Assembly (NCBI GenBank): GCA_964011275.1
Contig: CAXGOB010000090.1
Location: forward strand, 1-17,710
Direction: 5' to 3'
Length of the DNA: 17,710 nt
DNA from: UBA7328 sp002471345
GTDB lineage: Bacteria > Bacteroidota > Bacteroidia > Chitinophagales > Saprospiraceae
Position 1 is the stretch's first letter. Each line of letters begins with the position of its first letter. Below the pieces are notes generated by a model. That model saw only the letters and a program-made list of their open reading frames with translations, was not told the origin of the DNA and made no database searches. Below, piece by piece: positions 7,520-14,200 of this stretch. The position numbers and the translations under genes were made by a program.

Positions 7520-8692
7520 TTATTGAAGGTTTACAAGGACAAGTACAAAGCCCTCCTTATTAATAGATGTCATCGCTTTTCCGATGATGGCTCCTCGCAT
7601 TTTCTTTCTCTTGGTTGCCCTCATTACATGACCTGGGATGCTGGAAGAAGTCAACAAATCACCTGGAAGAATTCGACCGTTCAGATCCGAAGCTTTAACA
7701 TAAACCCTACCTGTTAGGGTAATTGGGTATTCACCGTCCGCAATGCTTCCTTTTTCATACATTATCATTCCTGAAGAAATGCCTTGTGCACCAGATATCA
7801 CACCAGCAATTCTAGTATCATAAGCATTTTTAGTAATAGTCAGTTTGCCAGCTACTTTGGGATCAATAGAGACCAGACAGCCAGCATCAATCTTCTGTGG
7901 ATCATCTGTTATATCAAAGTGTTCAGCAAGGTCGGAGCCCCCTCTGATTTCGACTTCATCTGTTATTACTCGACCATCCCCATTATAGTCTCCATCCAAT
8001 TCGATTTTCAAATTATTCAATTGGTCAAACACCTTGACCGAACCACCTTGATCTCCATTCTCGGATGCAACCAATGTAATACGTGTATTTTCCGTGCTGT
8101 CCCGCAATTGGATAAATCCAGCTGAACCAACATTGTTACCATCAATCAGAGCTGTAATTGCATCGTAATGATTATATAATCGCATAATACCTCCGGATTC
8201 TATTGCCCCATCAGCTGACTTTAATGACATCATCAAACGATCATCACTGCTTTTTAGGAAAATACCTCCACCGCCGCCTTCGCTATCTGCATCAAAATCG
8301 CTTGTGCCAAAATGATCACTATTAAAAAGAACTAAATCAGCTCCTGAATCGACAGTTGATTCTTCAGCTCTTAATCGGAAATGCAGATTAGCGTCACTAT
8401 CATATAAGAAAAGCCCCCCACCTTGACCCATAGCATTTCCATCAAGACGGATTGTCCTAGCTTCAAGTGGATTAAATAAAACCATACCACTACCATCACC
8501 AATTCCAGTCTTTGAAGATGCTATAAAATTGGTTATTCCATTCTCGTTTTTCAAGGTAATTTGTCCACCATCAAATTCATTCTTGTCAAGATGAATAACC
8601 TCAGCATTTAGACTATTATCCAGTGAAACTTGACCACTTAACTTACCTGCTATGCAACTAATAATGTATGAAATGATAAGGAAATTCTTCAC
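7520..8692 (-). CDS. Secreted glycine-rich repeat protein with tail-fibre-like C-terminal domain
   Basis: A 390-residue exported protein with a short signal peptide (residues 1-20, ending KLSG|Q). Residues ~40-225 hold about eight short repeats of roughly 22-28 residues, each with a Gly-rich turn followed by a strand: DGGQITLKN (41), GSGMVLFNP (67), GGGLFLYDS (91), SGADLVLFN (116), GGGGIFLKS (140), SGGIMRLYN (166), SAGFIQLRD (190), QGGSVKVFD (215). This suggests a trimeric or beta-helical shaft. After RGGSDLAEHFD (250-260) comes a compact domain (~265-390) with 'G.LVSIDP...GKLTITKNAYDTRIAGVISG' and 'GRVYVKA...ILPGDLLTSS..PGH.M', ending in GKAMTSI and a strand-rich tail. This resembles C-terminal assembly domains of phage tail-fibre-like proteins and their Bacteroidota relatives, but I cannot name the family with certainty. 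It is the first gene of a likely operon with the propeller gene. Confidence 0.75.
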   Translation of the reverse strand: MKNFLIISYIISCIAGKLSGQVSLDNSLNAEVIHLDKNEFDGGQITLKNENGITNFIASSKTGIGDGSGMVLFNPLEARTIRLDGNAMGQGGGLFLYDSDANLHFRLRAEESTVDSGADLVLFNSDHFGTSDFDADSEGGGGGIFLKSSDDRLMMSLKSADGAIESGGIMRLYNHYDAITALIDGNNVGSAGFIQLRDSTENTRITLVASENGDQGGSVKVFDQLNNLKIELDGDYNGDGRVITDEVEIRGGSDLAEHFDITDDPQKIDAGCLVSIDPKVAGKLTITKNAYDTRIAGVISGAQGISSGMIMYEKGSIADGEYPITLTGRVYVKASDLNGRILPGDLLTSSSIPGHVMRATKRKKMRGAIIGKAMTSINKEGFVLVLVNLQ

Positions 8693-8707
8693 AGTATTGC
8701 TTTTCTA

Positions 8708-8715
8708 CAATACTA
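8708..8715 (-). promoter_or_regulatory. Candidate -7 element of the repeat-protein/propeller operon
   Basis: On the minus strand TAGTATTG matches seven of eight positions of TAnnTTTG, 15 bases before the ATG at 8692, giving a very short leader. No convincing -33 TTG is visible; the expected place is close to the 16-bp palindrome at 8738-8753. Confidence 0.3.
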
Positions 8716-8737
8716 AAGATTCCACTAGATAATTCTC

Positions 8738-8753
8738 CCACACATTTGTGTGG
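8738..8753. promoter_or_regulatory. 16-bp palindrome upstream of the operon, possible operator
   Basis: CCACACA-TT-TGTGTGG is a perfect 7+2+7 inverted repeat about 46 bases before the start codon at 8692, near the -33 region of the candidate promoter. It is GC-rich compared with its surroundings and has no U-tract, which favours a protein-binding site over a terminator. No regulator is identified. Confidence 0.4.
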
Positions 8754-9085
8754 TATTATTTTGCAAGAACAATAGATCCAAAAAAATCTACTTTGTTGAC
8801 AGATAAAAAACTTATAATTCAGGGTGAATTCATTAGCAATACAACATCTTTTTTTGAGAACCTTATTACAATGACTAAAAATAAATTAGAATACTAAATT
8901 TGGTTTCTATTATCATAAAACACTAAATAGATATTGGAGAATTATTTTTCAATTATCCCAATATTCAACGTGATCTGACTTTTATAGATAACTGATTCAC
9001 TAAAACAAAATGGCTTCTACCTAATAAAACCAAGAAATCGTCGATTAAAAAGAATAATCAAGCATTGAAGTATTAGATTCAATAT

Positions 9086-9453
9086 ATGAATACTATTAAT
9101 ATAGTTATGCTTATTGCCATTATCTTGTCTGCAAGGCTAGCAATAAGGTTGGTTGTTAAGTTACATGAGATAAAAGATAATGACAATATTTAGAATGAGG
9201 GTCCTGAAAATGAACCTATCTCATTACTTCTTTTTTCAATTGACGCTAATATGACTTGTCATTGTGCTTTAACGACAATGCCATATTACCATTTGTTTTA
9301 AGGAACTTGTAAACTCATCTATTGCTAATAATAGTTCAATAATTCTGATCCATTCAAAGATTGGGTGATAATGGCAGAACATTTGGAGAAAATTGGTATA
9401 CTGACAATTCTACAATAGCAAGGCAAGCTTGGAAAGGTGTAAGAGAAAACTAA
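9086..9453 (+). pseudogene. Probable decayed small membrane protein, split over three frames
   Basis: An ATG at 9086 opens a frame with a hydrophobic stretch (MNTINIVMLIAIILSARLAI) followed by VVKLHEIKDNDNI and a TAG at 9191-9193. The same frame continues with NEGPENEPISLLLF and on to MPYYHLF before a TAA at 9299. Removing one T from the TTTT run at 9296-9299 joins it to KELVNSSIANNSSIILIHSKIG. Removing one G from GGG at 9363-9365 joins that to DNGRTFGENWYTDNSTIARQ, then AWKGVREN and a TAA at 9451-9453. The repaired product would be about 120 residues: one N-terminal membrane helix and a soluble tail. The pieces look protein-like, and both shifts are single-base gains in homopolymers, consistent with a decaying gene or with sequencing errors. 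I do not recognise the family. A chance arrangement cannot be excluded. The 35-codon first part might alternatively be a real microprotein. Confidence 0.4.
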
Positions 9454-9509
9454 GAAGTAGTAATCCAGTGAAGTGTCTATCCTCACTATTAAATCCTAGT
9501 TCTATTCTT

Positions 9510-9517
9510 TATCTTTA
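9510..9517 (+). promoter_or_regulatory. -7-like element of DUF6090 copy B, immediately before the start codon
   Basis: TATCTTTA, seven of eight positions of TAnnTTTG, ends four bases before the ATG at 9522 and one base before the alternative ATG at 9519. Position and spacing match those at copies A and C. No clear -33 TTG is visible. Confidence 0.5.
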
Positions 9518-9521
9518 GATG

Positions 9522-10349
9522 ATGCTCACATTTTTCAGAAGAATAAGAAAGGGATTGATTAAAGGAAATGAAACTTCCAAATACTTGCTCTATGCAATAG
9601 GTGAGATCACTTTGGTTGTTGTTAGGATATTGATTGCCTTACAGATTAATAACTGGAATGAAAATCGAAAAGCAACTGAGGAAGTCAGTATGTATTTATC
9701 AAACATCATTGAATCCATAAATACAGACGCGAAGACTTTAAAGGGAGTGGCAAGGCAAAGTGAAATCCGTTATAACACCTTGCATCATTTACTTACAATA
9801 ACTCGTAATCAAGTTTACGATTTCAATCCACTTGCCAGAGATTTTTCGACTATTGTAAATGAACCAATGGATAGTCAAAATCAGAGCGAACCTAAATTTA
9901 ATATCCAGTATCCAGTTACTTTTAATGATAAATTTTTAACGCTCTGTATTAATAATTCAGTTTTTGTAAATGCCATCAATATAAAATCTGATGTCTTTGA
10001 AGAAATGAAAAGCACAGGTATATTTTCTAGAATAGAAGATGTACAGCTAAAAAAAGCGATAAACGGCTATTATAATTTCTTCGAACAGTATTTTGTAAAA
10101 CCAGATTGGAATCGAGATTTGACACGGTCATGGAGGTACTTCATCAGAGATAATTACAATGTTGTTGCTAATGGAAATCAGGTCATAGGAAACCCTTCAA
10201 CAATTTTAGAAGACCCTCAAAGTATTTCTAGAATACAAGAAATGGTTGGTCCTGCAAGATGGCGTGCTCAAAATGCATACCAGATGATAAAACAAGGACA
10301 AAAAATAACAGAGTTGTCGGTAAGGTATACGGACAGTCTCAAACAATAA
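9522..10349 (+). CDS. DUF6090-type single-pass membrane protein, copy B
   Basis: The only full-length copy of the family in the window, 275 residues from the ATG at 9522. A tandem ATG at 9519 is also open, but alignment with the other copies favours 9522. It starts MLTFFRRIRKGLIKGNETSK, a basic amphipathic head, then one membrane helix (residues ~21-41) and the family's INNWNENRK motif. The body is mostly alpha-helical and polar, with a Trp/Arg-rich segment (PDWNRDLTRSWRYF) around residue 200. Residue 35, Gly in the other two copies, is Arg here (codon AGG at 9624-9626), placing a charge mid-helix. I attribute it to DUF6090, a Bacteroidota family of unknown function, from the N-terminal pattern. 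It ends in tandem TAA stops. Copy C begins 69 bases further on with its own promoter-like motif, so the two are probably separate transcription units. Confidence 0.8.
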   Translation: MLTFFRRIRKGLIKGNETSKYLLYAIGEITLVVVRILIALQINNWNENRKATEEVSMYLSNIIESINTDAKTLKGVARQSEIRYNTLHHLLTITRNQVYDFNPLARDFSTIVNEPMDSQNQSEPKFNIQYPVTFNDKFLTLCINNSVFVNAINIKSDVFEEMKSTGIFSRIEDVQLKKAINGYYNFFEQYFVKPDWNRDLTRSWRYFIRDNYNVVANGNQVIGNPSTILEDPQSISRIQEMVGPARWRAQNAYQMIKQGQKITELSVRYTDSLKQ

Positions 10350-10390
10350 TAAGTATTTTCTCGTAACAAAAGATCAGTAAGCGCGTATTC

Positions 10391-10403
10391 ATGACAATGT
10401 CAT
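10391..10403. promoter_or_regulatory. 13-bp palindrome before DUF6090 copy C
   Basis: ATGACA-A-TGTCAT is a perfect 6+1+6 inverted repeat ending three bases before the TATCTTTA element of copy C. It is absent from the same place before copies A and B, so if functional it would be specific to this copy. Confidence 0.25.
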
Positions 10404-10406
10404 TTC

Positions 10407-10414
10407 TATCTTTA
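10407..10414 (+). promoter_or_regulatory. -7-like element of DUF6090 copy C, immediately before the start codon
   Basis: TATCTTTA ends four bases before the ATG at 10419, the same octamer and gap as at copies A and B. A TSS three to five bases after the element would fall at or next to the A of the ATG. Confidence 0.5.
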
Positions 10415-10418
10415 GAAG

Positions 10419-11213
10419 ATGCTTACATTTTTGAGAAGAATAAGAAAAGGATTAGTACAATCAGACAATGCAAAGAAGTATTTCCTATATGCAGTAGGTG
10501 AAATTGCTCTTGTGGTCATAGGGATATTGATTGCCCTCCAGATCAATAATTGGAAAGTAAAACTTGAAAACAAAAAATTAGAGTAATACTATTTATCTCA
10601 AATTGTATCTGATCTTTCATCTACTTCAGATGATTTGAATCATGCCATTAACACAGCAAAGGTCAGGTTTAAATATGGGCAAAACATTCTCGAAAAAGTA
10701 GGAATGCCCAGCCAAAAAGTGGAAATAACAAATATTGACACTACCAGCCTAATCAACTTTGACGAAATGCTACCAGATGACGTCAGTTCATTATCTTCCT
10801 TATTATATAAGTTGAAGTTTGTAAGTGTCATGGATATCAGAAGTGCAGCGTTTGTAGAGATCACGACCTCAGGCAATCTTGCTGTAATTTCAAATAGTGA
10901 GTTACGTTCGGAAATAGTAGAGTTCTATGAGCATCTAAAGGATTGGGCCGAATCAAACAGCTTTTTCAGAAGTGCAGGAGAACGTTACATTGAACAATTA
11001 GAACTTGCAGGAATTGGGCTTTTAGATATGGATGAAGAAGAGATCATATTTGAAAAAGTAAGAAATTCATCTGCGTTAATTGCACAAATTAAATCTTCCA
11101 ATACCTGGGCTTATGAACAAATGGTCACTTACTCTCAGATAAAAGATTATATAGACCAATTTGGAAATAAGATTAAAGAACATATGGGCAAAAAGAATAG
11201 ATATGTCAGATAA
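10419..11213 (+). pseudogene. DUF6090-type membrane protein, copy C, interrupted by an early nonsense codon
   Basis: The frame starts at ATG 10419 with MLTFLRRIRKGLVQSD, a membrane helix (residues ~21-41, IGILIALQ) and INNWKVKLENKKLE. A TAA at codon 56 (10584-10586) then stops it. The same frame continues, with no shift, through YYLSQIVSDLSSTSDDLNHA to a TAA at 11211-11213, 264 codons in all, so one substitution (for example from AAA, CAA or GAA) explains the break. The body is helical, like the other copies but barely similar to them in sequence. Only a 55-residue membrane stub would be made from the normal start. The rest lacks an ATG near its beginning: a TTG at 10635 is the first possible start. 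Most likely a pseudogene; a functional short membrane peptide or readthrough are alternatives. Confidence 0.8.
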
Positions 11214-11292
11214 CTGTCAAATCTAGATGCCAACCTTCAATTTCTATAAGTTTTTATTACCTTACTAATCTTCAAAAGTCAATACGAAAAAC

Positions 11293-14200
11293 ATGCAAAA
11301 GAATTTGTCTTTTATTCTGCTTACATCTCTATTACTTGCTTTAAATCCTCATATAGGTTTAGGACAAAAATGCATGACTTCTGTAATCAGACAACAGAAC
11401 TTAAAGAAAAACCCACAAATTCAGAATAAAATCAACAGCCTCAATAAATTCACAGAAAAATGGATTGCTAATCCTGATAATAACAATAAAGCTCTTAAGG
11501 TAGAAACACTACCTTTAGTAGTTCATGTAATATGGCGTCAAAAAGAAGAAAACATAAGCGACGAACAAATCTATTCTCAACTTACTGTACTCAATGAAGA
11601 TTTTAGAAAGTTAAATAGTAATATATCCAGTACACCAGCAGCTTTTGCATCATTAGCGTCAGATGTAGAACTTGAATTCTGCCTTGCCAGCAGAGATCCT
11701 TTTGGTAATGAGACAACCGGAATCACCCGCACAGAAACCTCAATCGATGATATTGGAAATACTGATTCTTACTATCAATCAAATATGAGTGGAAAAGACT
11801 CATGGGATCCATCGAAATATATCAATATCTGGATCTGTGATATTGGAGATGATGGAACTTTAGGTTATGCATACCTCCCTGGCATGGCCGATCCACCCGA
11901 GGCTGATGGGATGGTAATTGCACCGCAATACTTCGGCAATACTGGAACAGCAACAAATTCATCTCCAAATCATCTGGGAAGAACAGTAACTCATGAGATG
12001 GGCCATTACCTCAATCTTGAACATCTTTGGGGAATTGATCAAGGAGGATGCAATGAAGATGATTTTGTAGCTGACACTCCAAATCAATTTGAAGAAAGCA
12101 CAGAGTGCCCGAATTTTCCTTTGTTCGATGATTGTACACCTGCTGGAGATGGAATTATGTTTAATAATTTCATGGATTATGCAGATGACGACTGTATGAC
12201 CATGTTTACCACAGGCCAAAAAATGCGGATGCTTGCAGCCTTAAACGGACCACGAGCTTCACTCCTCAGCTCTAATGGATGTGCAGCTCCTACTATTACA
12301 AGCCTCATTGTCACCACCAATGCAGATAGTGGAACAGGGTCTCTCAGAGCTGCAATAGATGCCGCCAATACTGACCTTGAGCCCAATACAATTACTTTTA
12401 ATATTCCCGAAAGCGAAGGGTACGAAATAACTGTTTCAAATCAATTACCTACTCTTGAAAATAATGGAACCATTATTGACGGAACTACGCAACCTGGGTA
12501 TGACGGTATTCCTATAATTTCGATAAATGGTATAAATACTAGTGATGCTAATGGATTCACAATGCATGGTAACAATTGTGAAGTTTCTGGCCTGAGAATA
12601 AGACATTTTAATATAGGCATCTTCCTTGATTCGACTGACAATTCAAGCATTACCAATAATTTTATAGGAGACAACAGTTTTCAAATTGAGATTAAAAACT
12701 CTAAATCCACTATAGTCAAAGATAACTTAGTAATAAAAGGAACAGGATATTATGATACAGATTTATTAAACATTAGCGATAGTGATGATCTTTTCATTGA
12801 AAAGAATTTCATCGGTACTGATGAAAACCAAAATGATTTTGGGGCTATAGGGGGCATAGGTTTGCGTGATGTGAATAATGCCATAATAAGTGAAAATATA
12901 GTTGCATTTAATTTCAATGGCATATCATCATTTAATTCCAAATTCATAGATAGTTATGCGAATAATTTTTTCTGCAATTCTTCGGCTATATCTATAACAA
13001 ACTCAGATGATACATTATACAATATCGTTTCTCCTCCGATGATTACAGAAGTAACTTCAACTACTATATCAGGCACTGCTTCAGATCAAGGAGAAATATG
13101 TCTTTATTTCCAAAATACCGATCTATGTCCTGACAAATCAATGTCATGTCAGGGTAACTATATAGGCTTTGTCACTGCCGATGAATCAGGTAATTGGGAA
13201 TATACACATCCAACGGACATTCCTGAAGGCATTGTGGTAGCTGCTTCTTTGCGATTAAATCCTATGGACGATTTATATGAGACCTCTGAGTTTAGCTGTT
13301 ACAAACCAGCTAATTCAACTATCGTGACTACCAATGCAGATAGTGGGCCAGGGTCTCTCAGAGCTGCAATAGAAGCAGCAAATGCAAATGATGGTTTCGA
13401 CACTGTTACCTTTAATATTTCTGGTTTTGATATCCACGAAATATTAGTCTTAAGTCCATTACCAGCTCTAGAGAATAATGGGACGTTTATTGATGCCACA
13501 ACACAACCATCATATGATGGCCGTCCTCAGATAACACTGAATGGTATTAATACTAGTGATGCAAATGGATTAACAATTTATGGAAATGAATGTGAAATCT
13601 CTGGACTAAAAATTAGTAATTTTCACAAGGGTATCCTTCTTGAATCAACTGAAAATTCACGTATCTCAGAAAATATTATTAGTGACAATTTTAGCTCTAT
13701 TGAAGCAAATAATTGCAAAACATTATTGATTAGCGATAATACGGTACTCAGAGGGTTTTATGATAAACCATTAATAGAAATTTATACTGGGGATGGAGTA
13801 TTTATTGAAAATAATCAAATCGGTACTGATGGATCTTCCGATGATTTTGGTTCTGTCACTGGTATTTCATTACATACATCAAATTCCGGGACGATTAGAG
13901 GAAACACAATCAGATTTAATGGAGATGGTATCTCTTCTTTTGATTCTAAATACATTCAACATTATGAAAATTATTTTTCTTGTAACACTACAGCAGTAAC
14001 GATATACAACTCAGATAATACCATTTATAATATTGTCCCTCCACCTATAATAACGGAGGTGGCCTCATCTACTATTTCAGGTACTGCCACAGCTGCAGGT
14101 GAAGTATGCATCTATTTCCAAAACACAGACCTATGTTCTGACAAATCCGCGTCCTGCCAAGGTAACTATGAAGATTGTGTCACCACTGATGAGTTTGGTA

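Larger units (their letters stand above)
8693..9509. other. Long intergenic region with operator-like palindrome and a decayed gene
   Basis: About 820 bases without an intact gene. It holds the presumed promoter of the minus-strand operon (8708-8715), a 16-bp palindrome (8738-8753), and a probable three-frame gene relic on the plus strand (9086-9453). Between about 8760 and 9085 I see nothing identifiable. Confidence 0.55.

Noticed and set aside
7784..8125. Plus-strand open frame of 113 codons
   Set aside because: Antisense to the repeat protein at 7520-8692, whose minus-strand repeats and signal peptide are convincing. Ser/Ile/Cys-rich translation typical of an antisense shadow.
10640..10876. 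Minus-strand open frame of 78 codons
   Set aside because: Opposite the continuous DUF6090 copy C frame, with no independent features.
4137..11213. Alternative genetic code or recoded TAA as an explanation for the in-frame TAA codons in copies A and C
   Set aside because: Other genes here end normally at TAA (copy B with tandem TAA, the metalloprotease), no SECIS-like or other recoding element was noticed, and copy A also lacks its start codon. Pseudogenes are simpler.
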